64,000 bases of DNA from Petrosia ficiformis (lineage: Eukaryota; Porifera; Demospongiae; Haplosclerida; Petrosiidae): NCBI GenBank assembly GCA_947044365.1, contig OX345636.1, positions 24,027,466-24,091,465 on the forward strand. The letters are read 5' to 3'. Positions within the stretch are counted from its first letter, which is position 1. The number at the start of each line of letters is the position of its first letter. The translations under genes and the position numbers were made by a program. The notes beneath the pieces are model-generated. The model did no database searches. It saw nothing but the letters and a program-made list of their open reading frames with translations, and was not told the DNA's origin. Of the stretch, positions 32,220-43,949 are shown one piece after another.

Positions 32220-34270
32220 ATAAATAGATAGACTGAGCTCATTATATATTCATAGATTTACTTTGAGGAAGCACGTTTTACTATACATGTAGTTCGAAAA
32301 CCGGGATTATGATCATTTAGGAAACAAATGTTTAATTTCAAAAATGCTCAATATTCAGCAATTTGTATATGAATCCAACATCATTCATTATCTAGTGAGA
32401 CCAATGGTTGTTCTTCATGGATACCAACATTTGATACAAGATGCTCAAATAGCAGGTATTTTAATTTATTTTTCATGAGGTTGTGAGTATGTCAAGGTGG
32501 GACAATGTCAATTTACGGTTGATTGTTACTGTTATTTTAAAAAGGGTTTAAAATGTGAGTTTTTGTAAAGGATCATTAGGTCATAAACATCTGCATCAAT
32601 TGCTTTTAGCAAAATGGTGAGTTAATGTAACCTGATGTTTTACAGTTATCTTATCTGAAAGGAACTTACAAAATATTATTAGTTGGTGTTTTTAAATCTG
32701 GTATAAAACATTTTTCAGATACCACACATTGTAATGTTTTAGTGGTAGTTGTGATTACATGGTTACATGTTTTGTTCTTTGAAACACACACGAGGGGCTT
32801 AGATGTGTTCATTTTTTTAGTATTAGTTGCTTTTACACATTGAAGAGGCAACAATAGCACATACAATACTGCAATAAACCCCTTAATGGACCCCTCCCTT
32901 TTCTGCTATGTGAAATTCTATTGAGTATAATAAGTACAGTATATAACCTGGTCTGTAATGATTACTAATATGAAACACAGTATAAATAGTACATTATATT
33001 GTCATCAACATTGAGCCAGCCATCAGTATATGATTCATGTAAGTTACTAACAGCATTCTGTAATGATAAATACATTGTTTAGTACAGTGTGTGATGGAAA
33101 TCTGGCTTATTTAGATCATGTACAAACTAATATCGATACATTGATTCCTTTAAAATACATACGTATCCATTAGCACATTACTACTAACTTCAAGTGGATC
33201 CATTAGTACACCTACTTACCTATTCCATTTACTCTTCTTCTTAGAATCACTGCAGAAGTGTCCATGTTTTTTCATTTAAAACCATGGGCGGGGAAAGTTA
33301 TACCGTTATTAAAATTAAAATGAGTATAACCCTATTAATTAAAAGTCCGTTTTTATCCGTAAATTCCTGTACAGTTTTATAAAACAAAATTTCGTCACAA
33401 ATCATCACCAAAAATGAATATAGTTAATATAATGATATTCATTGCAATTTTTACGTCATAATATGAATAATAATAAGAAAAATGGAGGATTTTATGCCGA
33501 AAATTCAAATTTACATACCTGTTTACTAAACTGGTTATAACTGCTTACGTGTACATTTTTTTGTATGGCATCGATTGCGTCATCGATCAGACCACGTTTT
33601 TCTGAGCAGAAAGGTACCAAACATGAAGGACTATACAGGTTGGTATTTGTTGTTAGTACAATTTTTGTGTGTAAAGTAGCTATTGTACGATTATAAATTC
33701 GTCTAGTCTAAGTAACATCATAGAGACTAGTAATATATATATATAATATAATTATATATAATTGTTATAGTGTAATTATAATAATAATTATTATTATATG
33801 TATAAAGAAGACTATGTATGCATAAATATGAACTGGACTCTATTATGTTGAAGGGTTGTTCTTGTGATAATTAGAAAACAGTGTGTTGTGTGATCTCCTG
33901 TATGATACCCAGTACTTGCTGCACTCTTCACAGAACCCAAAAGTCACTCGTTTTATGTGTTGGAATGCCAACAATATTGTTATTTGCTGTTTTCTTTTTT
34001 TGCAGGTTGTGTTACTGAATGTGATAATCCACAGTAGGTTCTTCAACTGGCCATAACAGCAAGATAAAACATCCCAAGAAATAAATAATACTATCTAAAA
34101 TAGAGCCTAATACAATAATTTATTCTATTGTTATTACAATAATTAGTCATATGTAAACAAAAAAAGACGCGTGTACTTTACACCTGGATGTTTCTTTATG
34201 AAATCTCCTATTTAACCCTTTGAACGCGTGGGTGAAAAATTAATTAAATCGTTGTCACGCGATCGTTATT
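32220..34270. other. Long gene-poor stretch
   Basis: No coding region was supported. 33280-33500 resembles the interior of the 'tatgtgacc' elements ('aaaattaaaatgagtataac', 'ccgtaaattcc', 'aaaatggaggat'), so a relic of that family is likely. (TA)n/(TAA)n runs lie near 33730-33800. Confidence 0.4.
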
Positions 34271-34276
34271 TGAAGT

Positions 34277-34330
34277 AGTGATGGGCGATTCCAAGATTTC
34301 TGAATTCGATTCGATACCGAGTAGTCTGAG
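34277..34330. repeat. hAT-like left terminus
   Basis: 'tagtgatgggcgattcc' matches the complement of the hAT end at 14346. No matching opposite end was found nearby, so it is a lone end or a MITE fragment. Confidence 0.4.
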
Positions 34331-34451
34331 AATGTATGGTGGCCCAGAAGGACACTCCGTTTTCAGTTCCGAGAACGGACGATCACGTACGTACGTTAAT
34401 GCTAAATTTTAAAATGGCTTCACGTTTGGATGGTTAGTAGTCTGTCTGTAG

Positions 34452-34514
34452 TCGCGTAACCAGCCCCTCCCACTCTCCCTTCGTCAGAGTGGGAGGGGCT
34501 GGATACGCGAGACT
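34452..34514. repeat. Strong hairpin, GC-rich
   Basis: 'cagcccctcccactct' (34461-34476) pairs with 'agagtgggaggggctg' (34486-34501). Flanking 'gtcgcgta' and 'tacgcgag' extend the stem imperfectly. It lies in the first intron of the integrase-like gene, so a transcript would form a stable hairpin there. Confidence 0.8.
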
Positions 34515-34915
34515 AGTCTGTCTGTTGCTTCACTTGTTGGTTTTACCTCTTTTATCCGTTTTGAAGGTATAATACGAGAACTGTTTCTATTAAAAAGAAC
34601 CAACAAAGCAATTCTGGATAGGTTGCAAGAGATTCATGGCGTTCATAGGAGGTGAGTGAGTGTGAGAGCCTCACTTACTAGTAGCCTGAACTAGGAGGCT
34701 GTGTGACAATTACTTATTTATGTAGTTTAACATGGTTAAAGTTACAACTAAAGAGAATGAGTCTAAGAAGACGTATTTCAGACCCTGATTTAACAACAGT
34801 GAATGCCATAATCAAAAAAGAATTGCGGACTTCTAACTCTTTAAAGGGCTATCGAGCAATGTGGAGACATATATGCAGTAAGTATAGAATATCTATTAAG
34901 GTTGTAGTCTTTTCC

Positions 34916-35477
34916 GTGGGCGGATGCTACTCCAATCAGTTTCTAGTCTTGCCAGCTTCTTGCTGCATACAATCTAGTTCAATTCTGTATCTTTTGGAAG
35001 CCACACCCACCCGGGGGTATAATTATTGGGGCTAAAAGTTTATTTTCAGAAACAAAGCTAAACACACCCTTCGGGTGGTGGAGGGGGCGGTAGGCGGGAA
35101 ACCCTGGCAGGGTAACTGTAGTTGCTCTCTGAGAAAGATCGGAGTTTGATAGTGTCTAGAAAGGTAGATTTTATGATTTCAGTGAAAAGCTACAGAATTC
35201 AGCTTTCTTGTAAGTATAAAAGTAAAATGAATTTTCAGAAAACGGCTCTATTTGTTTTCTCAAAATACATTGTACTTGGTGCACGCCATGATTGGTGGGC
35301 GTGGCTTTCGTGGTTTTGTACTTATGGCGATTGCAAAAATGGCGATTTTAACCATATTTCTTCAATTACAGGACAATATAAAGCTGATCAGAAGATATGA
35401 AGGCTGCTATTAGACCCGGTTAGAGTCATATTATATAATATTCTATTTTGAAAGTGATTGGAGTCGCATCCGCCCAC
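34916..35477 (+). mobile_element. 562-bp MITE, copy 1, in an integrase-gene intron
   Basis: The left end is gtgggcggatgctactccaa and the right end (35450-35477) is its inverse, ending 'gagtcgcatccgcccac'. Internal text such as 'gagaaagatcggagtttgat' and 'aaatgaattttcagaaaacg' recurs in inverse orientation at 41747-42310. An open frame of 92 codons inside has no start context or domain. Non-autonomous. Confidence 0.85.
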
Positions 35478-37041
35478 TCCGCCTATTATTATTATTCACT
35501 CTTACTGAATGATTTTAATAGGAATACTGTCATGAAGGCCATGCAAACTCTGGATCCTGAAGGTGTGGCTATTAGAAAGAAAAAAAGCCTGAGGCGAAGA
35601 GTTTATTTTAATAAAGTATACACCTTGGTGCATAATATATTAAGTATCATCTTTTAGTTAGTTGTTTTTATAGGGCCCAAACTTCGTATGGCATATAGAC
35701 GGCTATGATAAGCTTGCAATTCTTGGCTGTATAGATGGGTAACAGAAATTAGTGGCAATGTATCCTTCAAAGCTTATGCAATTTCTTAATATAGATTTTC
35801 CCGTAAACTGCTTTGGTTGAAGCTTACACCAAGCAATCATAATCCCATGATTATTTCACGCTTTTACCTGGAATGCATTGAGACTGTTGGAGGTTTGCAT
35901 GACCATTAAGTTATTGACAAAATTTAACATGACTATATTACTGATGTAGGAATTCCTAAATTTCTAAGATCAGATTATGGCACAGAAAATTCCATTGTGG
36001 CTTCTCTTCACATTGCATTTCATCTGAGTAATTCTTCCAACTTGAAAGAGAAATCTTACATTTATGGTCCCTCGAAAAGAAATGTGGTATGATTTTAATA
36101 AAAATAATATCATTATGGCACTTAATTAATATTGTTATAGCGAATTGAGGGTTGGTGGTCTCAGTTGCGTCGCCATAAAACATCTTGGTGGATAGATTTA
36201 TTTAAGGTTTGTTTAAATTACTATAGTTCAAAGTATATAAAAAGAAAAATATATCATTTCATTGCATGCATGCTTCTGTCATATAGGGCATGAAGGAAAG
36301 TGGCCAGTTCAATGGGTCTCAGTCACATAAGTAAGACTGAAAGATCTAATTGTGTTAATTTTAATTGGGAATAAACAATGACAGGTATGCTGTTGCATTT
36401 TGTATGGCCCATCTGGTAGAGAAAGAACTGAATGGATTTAAAGATAGCTGGAACAATCATAGGATAAGAGCTAATGACAAAACTGCTCTTCCTTCTAGAG
36501 TACCCAATGATCTGTACGAGATGCCAAGTGTTTATGGCAAGTAAATTCCTAGATGTATATTTAGTACATTATTACCATTATTATTAGGTGTTGATGATCA
36601 TATTCAACCTGTCAGTACCAACCTTTGGATATTGGGAATGGAAAATGAAAGTTGTCCGGTACCACAGTTTTACCCTTTATCCTATAAAGTTCGGGCAAAT
36701 CAACTTTTAAAGGATAAACTTCATATGAAACGTGAACAAATAACAATTGAGAATATGGAAAATGTATACAATATTTTGGTGTCCAATATTTAACAATGAT
36801 TATTGTCAATCAGAAATCTGTTTTAACACTGTGCCCAATTCATTGCCACAAGGCAAGAACCTATAACAATAATTATAGTATAATGCTGATAATTATAACT
36901 ATGATTAGTACTGTAAAACCAACCTCTCCAGATTTGGCCTTTACTGTATCTTGAAAGACATTTGTTGACTACTGTTCTGAAGATTTCACAGAGTGTTTCA
37001 TCAACTGCTACATTCTCTCCCACAAGCATTACTATTACGGG

Positions 37042-38565
37042 AATTTTTTATTTCGATACCATAATCGATCAGCTGCTAGAACTGCTAAAACAAGTTTTAT
37101 AAGAGGTACAGAAGTTGATAATGCGTTGACTAAATCTAGAAAGAAGGAGCTCTCAAAGCAGTATGGTGTAACTGGTGTGTCTGTACTTTATAGGTGGTAT
37201 TTTCTTTGTAAGTTTGACCCAGTAAATGACCTTGTGATTGATGTTATGCATGTGATTTTGAATCTTGTGAGAACCGAGTTGGAACTTCTACTTGGCCGAG
37301 GTAATCAGTTAGATGAAAGTAGAGTTGTTAATAGATCAAAGCTTGCTGATGCTTTAAGATACGTGCCATGGATATCAGAGTTGAAAGATGGTAGACTTCC
37401 AACAATTATAGGATATTCTGACCCTGTCTTCAAACACCATCTAGGACATTGGAAGACAGAAGAATTTATGAAATTTATAAAAGTTGCACCATATGTCTTG
37501 CACACCATAGCCCCAAAAGATCGGTATTATTCGTTTTATTTACTTCACAGAATATGTCAGTTGTTACTTTCAATGGTAATGCGTGTAGAGGGATGGCGGA
37601 AAGAAGACACTGATTTGCTGAATAAGTTGCTTTGGCTGCATGCAATTCAGTTTGAGCAGTGTTATGGAGTTGCATGTTGTAGTGAGAACCTCGAATATTC
37701 ATTGCATCTCCCTTCTGATATATATCGTCATTCATCACCAGATAACTATTGGTGTTTTGTATATGAACGACTTGTTAGATTCTACAAATTGCAAACTACA
37801 AGTCAAAAAACTTTGTGCAAAACATTTGCTGACCGTGCAAATCAACTGAGATTTGTTACATCATTTTTAGAATTACAAAGTTCAAAAGAAACTACTGATC
37901 ATAATACTGCCGGGTTCACATCAAATATTAGTGATGGTTTCGTGATTCTTTCAGAATCTACATGTTCATCAGCTCTTGCTCTAAAGGAACACTTGTCAAC
38001 AATAAATATGTCTGTATCTGTGAAAGAAATGTATAGCTATGATATTTTAGTTGGTACGCCTATATTTAAAAAGCTTCACCCAAGACAACTTGCTGATATA
38101 CAGTATTTTATGGATAAGGAAGTAAATCCTGAACAGCTTCCATCCTCTGGTCAGTACTTTACAAAACTTCAAAAGACAAATGATTGTGATATGGGTGTAC
38201 TGTTTCGAATTGGTGAAACGATAATATTAAGAGATCTGCATGAAGAAGGAAAGGAATGGGTAATGAAAATTACCCACTTTATTCTGTATGGACCAGTTCT
38301 AGGAAAGTACTATATTTTTGTTGACGACCATTATTTTGTTGCTAAGACAAAGACACGTGGACGAGAAATTGATTTGGATTCTTGGACAAGGAAAGAAAAA
38401 ATGATTCCGAAGTACTTCAGCCGTCTCTGCATTCAACCAACTTTATTAATAGATCGTAAAGTAATGTTATATCCCAGCCCTAACAACCATAATAACCCTA
38501 ATTACTATCTTGTAATAGATCATGAAGACGTGGACTTTTCACCAATTGATTTGCCCAATCCATAG
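37042..38565 (+). CDS. CACTA-type transposase-like protein, C-terminal half
   Basis: One long open frame (start in the list frame at 37126, but readable from about 37050: LFRYHNRSAARTAKTSF) ends at 38565. It contains FDPVNDLVIDVMHVILNLV, HLPSDIYRHSSPDNYWCFVY and ERLVRFYKL; a GETIILRDLHEEGKEWVMKI region is near the end. VIDVMH matches the D-x-MH motif of En/Spm transposase_21 proteins. LHLPSDIYRHSSPDNYWCF is like the adjacent DUF4218-type segment. The N-terminal catalytic part is absent; that part exists as a relic of another copy at 61.5-63.2 kb. The frame is intact for about 480 codons, so this piece is younger than most. Confidence 0.65.
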   Translation, partial: NFLFRYHNRSAARTAKTSFIRGTEVDNALTKSRKKELSKQYGVTGVSVLYRWYFLCKFDPVNDLVIDVMHVILNLVRTELELLLGRGNQLDESRVVNRSKLADALRYVPWISELKDGRLPTIIGYSDPVFKHHLGHWKTEEFMKFIKVAPYVLHTIAPKDRYYSFYLLHRICQLLLSMVMRVEGWRKEDTDLLNKLLWLHAIQFEQCYGVACCSENLEYSLHLPSDIYRHSSPDNYWCFVYERLVRFYKLQTTSQKTLCKTFADRANQLRFVTSFLELQSSKETTDHNTAGFTSNISDGFVILSESTCSSALALKEHLSTINMSVSVKEMYSYDILVGTPIFKKLHPRQLADIQYFMDKEVNPEQLPSSGQYFTKLQKTNDCDMGVLFRIGETIILRDLHEEGKEWVMKITHFILYGPVLGKYYIFVDDHYFVAKTKTRGREIDLDSWTRKEKMIPKYFSRLCIQPTLLIDRKVMLYPSPNNHNNPNYYLVIDHEDVDFSPIDLPNP

Positions 38566-38690
38566 ATGTTTTATATTTCTGATCTTAATTATTGTAATAA
38601 GAATTATTAATATGCAATTGATCCAAAACATTGATATTTTAATATTGTTCATAATATATACTGGATTAATAATGAATAATACTTTGCTTG

Positions 38691-40639
38691 CTAATAATAC
38701 ACTTTATTATAGTAAACTTTTTCAACAACATCTCCTGTTTCCTTAAAATACGAAACACCACAGTGATCATATGGCTCCTTTCTCATATCTGCTAAAGGAA
38801 CATTAACAATCCTAATTTGAACAAAAAAGAACTTGAGATAATTAAATATTCATGTTAATTATTATTAGTCTCCAAACTTTGCAACTATATACTGTGACAA
38901 ATATGTGACCCAGGATGAGAAAAGGTGGCTATCTTACTATTTTGAAAATTCTCCATTCTCTTGGCTATCTGATGGTGTATTCGCTTTTTCCATCCGACAT
39001 TGCAATCGCGAGATATCGAGCCAGACGCTAAGTTGTTTGGTTCCACATAATTCCCCAAAAAATGCAATTTAAATGTGATTATTATTAAATTCCGTATATT
39101 TCCGTAAACGAAGTAAGTACTGTGAACAGGAAGATGGAGACAGTTTCTACTCGGAGTTTTGTTGAAGATCGAGCGATTTAACCCTTATTTACGAGGTAAA
39201 AAGGACTGAAACATGACAGAGAGACCCATTATAAATGTGAAAATCCAGCAAACAGGTGAGACATGAGTTTTATTAGTATCATTAAATTCATTATCATTCT
39301 TATGAACAACATTTGCATTTATACATATACTGTGCCTTAGTGAAGTGTATGAGCATGCTACTACACTACTACTTCTGTTCTTCATAGAGTCACATCCATT
39401 CAACTGCATCATTATGACCTGTACAAGAACAATGTCAATTTGCAGCTTATTTATATCTCTAGAGAATGAATTCACCCTCAAAATTCAAGTCTTCATCCTG
39501 CTCTTCATTGTCTATTGATTATATATATTATATTCATTTGTTATTTATAAGTACATGTGTATGCTATGAATACATTATAACAATTACTAATTACCTTACT
39601 TTGGGTCATCTTCATTCCAAAAATAATCAGTAATGAAAGAAGTGAGTGATTCTATGTCCAATGGGGTCAGTGAGCTTTGAAAAAAGCTATTTTAATTGCA
39701 TGCAATATCAGAAGAATTCCTTGAAGCCATCAGACAAATACGTTACTATGCTTGTTGCTAGGGGGCGAGGCCAGCGGTCAGAGAATTTCCGTGTTTCGTT
39801 TAGTGTTACATCTCCGTTAATTTTTTAATGGCGTTATAAACATTTCTGACCGACTCTGAACAAACACTCGTTCTGGAAAAACTACGTGGATCTGGACTTT
39901 GAAACTGCTGGTAGAGATAGCCAAGATATTTGTCCTCATGAAACTACAATAAACACGATTTCGCCACTTGGCGTGTTTTTTGCATTATTGAGCCCATACA
40001 AAAATATTAAATTTAAAAAGATAGCCACCTTTTCATAGAGCGCGTCACATATATATGTATGATACTTCGCGGTGATACCAAGTGAATTGTTTAACAGAGA
40101 ATACACGTTTGAAAGAATCTATTGCTCTTTGATAATGATTTTCATACTAAAAGGTAGGAAGAGTGTAATTTATTGCATTGATAAATTTGTATAAACTTAC
40201 AGTGAACTGATGACTATCTATTGGAATGCAGGGATACTTCTTGAATCCAACTTCTTGAAATACTTCGTCATAGTTAATTGGTATTGGATCCTGTTCCATT
40301 ATATTTTTCACAAATATTTCAGCAGTTTGCCTAGCTCTTGTTAAGTCAGAGGAGTAGATAAATAATGGTTTCTGTAACTGTTGCTGTAATCTATGTCCAG
40401 TTGTCTGTGCTTGTTTCTGTCCTATTTCAGTAAGTTCTTGCGTTTCATCATCATTTGTTTTGATATAGTCTCCATGTCTAATAAAGTATATGTGTCTAGT
40501 GAATGTTGTAGTATTCTGAACAGGTTTAGAACTGCAGCTGTCCTAATAACCAAATTAACTAACCTCATTAGTAAAATTAAATATACATACTAACTTCTTT
40601 ATCATCTCTGTCCTTCCAGCATGGTACAATCTGATCCAT
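38691..40639 (-). pseudogene. Histidine phosphatase (PGAM family), split by a transposon
   Basis: Exon 1 (40639-40595, MDQIVPCWKDRDDKE), exon 2 (40542-40201) and exon 3 (from 40146) join in phase 0. Exon 2 reads IYFIRHGDYIK, then LTEIGQKQAQTTGHRL and PLFIYSSDLTRARQTAEIF. RHG is the catalytic phosphohistidine motif, and the rest is the usual PGAM5-like strand-helix pattern. Exon 3 reads HYQRAIDSFKRVFSVKQFTW, then YHREVSYI, and runs into an inverted-repeat element at 40052. Beyond it on the same strand a terminal exon (38811-38691) reads IVNVPLADMRKEPYDHCGVS, then YFKETGDVVEKVYYNK and stop. The second catalytic His segment is missing or disrupted at the insertion. Assigning the last exon to this gene is inference. 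Confidence 0.7.
38901..40052. mobile_element. 1.15-kb 'atatgtgac' inverted-repeat element B
   Basis: The left end is atatgtgacccaggatgaga followed by 'aaaggtggctatctt'; the right end read inward is atatgtgacgcgctctatga, then 'aaaggtggctatctt'. Inside are 'tttccgtaaacgaagtaagt', a small ATG exon-like METVSTRSFVEDRAI and 'aatttccgtgttt', features shared with element A at 44.5 kb. It has no transposase and sits inside the phosphatase gene. Confidence 0.8.
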
Positions 40640-40644
40640 TTTCT

Positions 40645-41490
40645 TTTCCCACATTCAGTCACATGGCTATTAATTATAGAACGAAAATGGGAGTGAACAG
40701 TGAGGTGTTGATTTCTAATCAAAATAGTTTTTCAGTCTGACTCTGCCTCCTGTTTATAAGTAATTGAGTATGCAATCATATTCAGAAATATCTATGGTTA
40801 TATGGAAGGAACAGTAGACATAACATACCTCAGTAATTGATTATTACACTAACAAATTTAGTTAGCTACCATATAGTGATGAGTTAACACTTCCAAAATA
40901 CATGTACTTAATTTCAAATCCCTTAAAAACAATTAGCTTAAAATAACAGTGCTACAAAATTACATATAGATTAGTGGTCTAATCAATTAAAAAAGAGTGC
41001 AGTACTTCTCAACAATCATTAATAAAAATGGAGTAGTTAATTGCTAAGAAGTAGTTATACGCTTTTTTTTTTACACATGATACATATTCTCTCACCTTTT
41101 AATAGAACTGCCTTAATGTACGTAATAAGAAATTCATCACAATAGATCTTGTAGCATGAAGACTGTATAGAAAAATATATATTGATATAACATACTAGTG
41201 TACTTATATGTATAATATTTTTATATAATTATATTAGATTTATACAGGGTTCGCCTACTCCGCGTTGCCTAATTATAAATTGAAATTCCGGTAATGCCTA
41301 CTACGTTAAAATTGTTTTTACAGTGTAACCACAATTATTATAATTGATGTTACAATAATTATTACTTTGAAGTCCTTGAAATGTACTTCCATGTGTTTGA
41401 AATATATATACAATGTACCTGAACAAGCTATGGTTAGTATATAAAGGACACTAAAATAATATAATATCTAGCATTTGTCATCATTTTATA
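40645..41490. other. Intergenic; no gene seen
   Basis: This AT-rich stretch between the divergent phosphatase start and the FLYWCH fragment probably holds the phosphatase promoter. No specific element was recognised. 'gttcgcctactccgcgttgc' at 41250-41270 resembles the dispersed 'gcgtaggcgga' repeat in inverse. Confidence 0.35.
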
Positions 41491-41496
41491 TTAAGT

Positions 41497-41746
41497 ATGG
41501 AGTATATTACTACTAAGAGAGGAGGAAGAGCTTTAATCTATCAGGGACATAGATATGTAATAAATAGAAGAGGTTGAGATGGAAGAATATTTTGGAGGTG
41601 TGGAGTAAGTAGGCTTTGTAGTGGAGCAGTAACAACCATGTTAAATGAAATTCTGTCACAACGAGACATTCATAATCATCCCCCAGATGTTGCTGAAATA
41701 GAAATATTTTCTTTTACTACCATTTTACTTAAGGTGGTACTAGGGA
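41497..41746 (+). pseudogene. FLYWCH zinc-finger fragment
   Basis: From ATG: MEYITTKRGGRALIYQGHRY, VINRRG, a stop, then DGRIFWRCGVSRLCSGAVTT and HNHPPDVAEIE. This is the FLYWCH pattern (F/L-Y..Y, W-R-C, C, H-x-H). FLYWCH fingers often precede Mutator-like (MULE) transposases. A MULE-like relic lies 0.9 kb downstream on the same strand, separated by the MITE at 41747. One in-frame stop is present. Confidence 0.75.
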
Positions 41747-42310
41747 GTGGGCGGATGCGACTCCAATCAGTTTCAAAATAGAATATTATATAATATGACT
41801 CTAACCTGGTGTAATGGCAACCTTCATATCTTCTAATCACCTTTATAGGGTCCTGGAAGTGATAAAACATATATAAAATGTCCATTTTTGTAATCGCAAT
41901 AAGTACAAAACGGAGAAAGCCACACCCACCAATCATGGCATGCACCAAGTACAATGCATTTAGAGAAAACAAATAGAGCCGTTTTCTGGAAATTCATTTT
42001 ACTTTTATAGTTACAAGAGGCTGAAGAAAGCTGAATTCTGTAGCTTTTCACTGAAACCATAAAATCTACCTTTCTAGGCACTATCAAACTCCGATCTTTC
42101 TCAGAGACCAACTACAGTTACCCGCCATTGTTTAACACCCACCGCCCCCTCCACCACCCGTGGGGCGTGTTTAGGTTTGTTTCTGAAAATAAACTATCAG
42201 TCAAAACATTTAGGCCCAATAATTATCCCCCCGGGTGGGTGTGGCTTCCAAAAAATACAGAATGGAACCAGATTGTATGCAGCAAGAAGCTTGCAAGACT
42301 AGAAACTGAT
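41747..42310 (-). mobile_element. ~560-bp MITE, copy 2, inverse of 34916-35477
   Basis: It begins gtgggcggatgcgactccaa and carries the whole body of copy 1 in reverse order, up to 'aagactagaaactgat'; the last ~18 bases of the other terminal repeat are missing. It lies between the FLYWCH fragment and the MULE-like relic. Confidence 0.85.
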
Positions 42311-42614
42311 AACGTAGGGAAAGCGATGGATCTCTATATTCCCACAGCAGTATTCTGTGTGGTTTAGTTTAAGGTAGGGAAATCGTAGCGAAAATTTTTA
42401 CCCCCCAAAACCCTATAGTAAACCATAGGGATTGTATGTGGCTTAGACATAGGGAAAAGCTTATTTTTTTCTGTGGTTGATTTTGTTAAGCGGGAAAGTT
42501 TATCAGGTGTGTGAGATATCTTATCACTTGTCTTCTTTAGAAGTGCATGTATGCTTGAAACTTCTAACAACTGTGTTGATGCTGCTATACAATAACATTT
42601 ATCTTTTATTTCAG

Positions 42615-43850
42615 ATTTACACCCCCTTGCCTATAAATCACCACCTCCAAAATGCTCATCTGAGGATTTGCTTAAAATCCTTTCAAGTCCTAAAGTTTGT
42701 CGTACATGGCCAGTTTATGGGATGGAGAGTAATTCGAGCTTCATAGTTGATATTCGAGCTCTAAAACACCCAGATAATGTCAGGAAAGACTTCTTTGGAA
42801 AGTGGATGTACTCTGGTTCACATACTTCAACTTACAAAACTATTGTCGAGGAAGATGGAGAGGTCCAGGTGCAAGGGGAAACATCCATCATTTGAGAAAG
42901 CTTCATTCATATCACCCTTCAAATCCAGACTTTCGGATAATTGTCTTCATATCAGGTAAGTAGCTACATTTATTTTGCTGACTAATTTCAAACAATCAAA
43001 CCACAGATGGATCCCACAATCAGCTTCCTCTTTGCCTGGTTATCTATAAAATGCATGTCCGATGACCCAAAAGAAGTTCTGTCTAGTATGGACCACACAG
43101 CTGGAGGTATACTGGATGCTACCCATCCTGGCCAATTGCCACGTAATTAGCAGCAGATCAGATATTGATCTATAAAAACCATTGATAGATAGATGCCTTT
43201 TCATATGAATTTGCTACTGCTTTACATCTGACCTGCTTTAATCACGTTAGACAGAATATCAAGGATAAACTTCGAAAGTTGATAGTTCCAGATGAACATC
43301 AGGCTGACATTTTGAAATGACATATTTGGGGGGAAAATGGGGTCTACATTCCTTACTGGTTTAGTTGACTCAAAAAGCATCAGTCAATTTAATGACAAGT
43401 TGGACACATTAGAATAGAAGTGGTTGCTGAATGTCACTGGTCCAGTAAAAAAAATTCTGTGCTGGCTTTGCCAGTACAAAGTACCAGTTCTGTGTGACGT
43501 TGCCTGTTTGTGAGAAGGCCGGACTTGATCCTTTCTCTACTAATAACAGTGAGAGTATTAACTTTGTTTTGAAGGTTAAATTGGACTACAAACGTAATGT
43601 GTTGGTTAACAAGATTTATGAACTCATTGAGGATCAACAACGTGAAGTAGAGAAAACATTACTTGATACAGGAAAATACACTCTGCATCTCATGTATATG
43701 GGGTTGAATACATGTCAAAAGATCAAAGGAAACAACAACTGAAGAATCTGAACACTTATGAGAAACTTCTAAAGGTTGCAGAACATAAAGTAGTGAGGAA
43801 GCCATGCTGCTAAATGTAGGTACAAATGAAGAACATGCAAGTACTTCTTC
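42615..43850 (+). pseudogene. MULE-like transposase relic
   Basis: After an acceptor at 42614 the text reads LHPLAYKSPPPKCSSEDLLK, then SSPKVCRTWPVYGMES and FFGKWMYSGSHTSTYKT. Further frames give NIHHLRKLHSYHPSNPDFRI, LPLCLVIYKMHV, then HLTCFNHVRQNIKDKLRKL, VCEKAGLDPFSTNNSESINF and DQQREVEKTLLDTGKYTLHL. I recognise this as a transposon protein family of cnidarians and sponges that I place with Mutator-like elements. Several frameshifts and stops are present. With the FLYWCH fragment upstream it probably formed one element. Confidence 0.6.
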
Positions 43851-43949
43851 TGGTGATGTCTAGGAAAGATCTGTGTTTGGAGCTTTGCCTCAAACTGCTA
43901 GGGATTGATGACATGTGAATCCTATAGAAGCATAACTATTATTATTTCT

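Larger units (their letters stand above)
34414..36793 (+). pseudogene. Integrase-like (DGYDKL family) multi-exon gene
   Basis: Exons: 34414-34432 (MASRLD), 34567-34651 and 34726-34877 join in phase, giving GIIRELFLLKRTNKAILDRL, VHRSLTWLKLQLKRMSLRRR and TVNAIIKKELRTSNSLKGYR. 35522-35614 (AMQTLDPEGVAIRKKKSLRR) and 35674 onward (GPNFVWHIDGYDKL) follow. Later short exons give GIPKFLRSDYGTENSIV, RIEGWWSQLRRHKTSWW, YAVAFCMAHLVEKELNGF and a last exon ending 36793 (VYNILVSNI). HIDGYDKL and RSDYGTEN hold the first two Asp of a retroviral-integrase-like (DDE) fold, a family common in sponges and cnidarians. The frame breaks after LGCIDG, and a 562-bp MITE sits in the intron before exon 4, where splice phases no longer match. 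Probably dead. Confidence 0.7.

Noticed and set aside
35122..35400. 92-codon frame, also seen inverted at 41833-42111, as a conserved protein
   Set aside because: Both lie within two copies of the same MITE; conservation reflects repeat copying, and there is no domain or start context.
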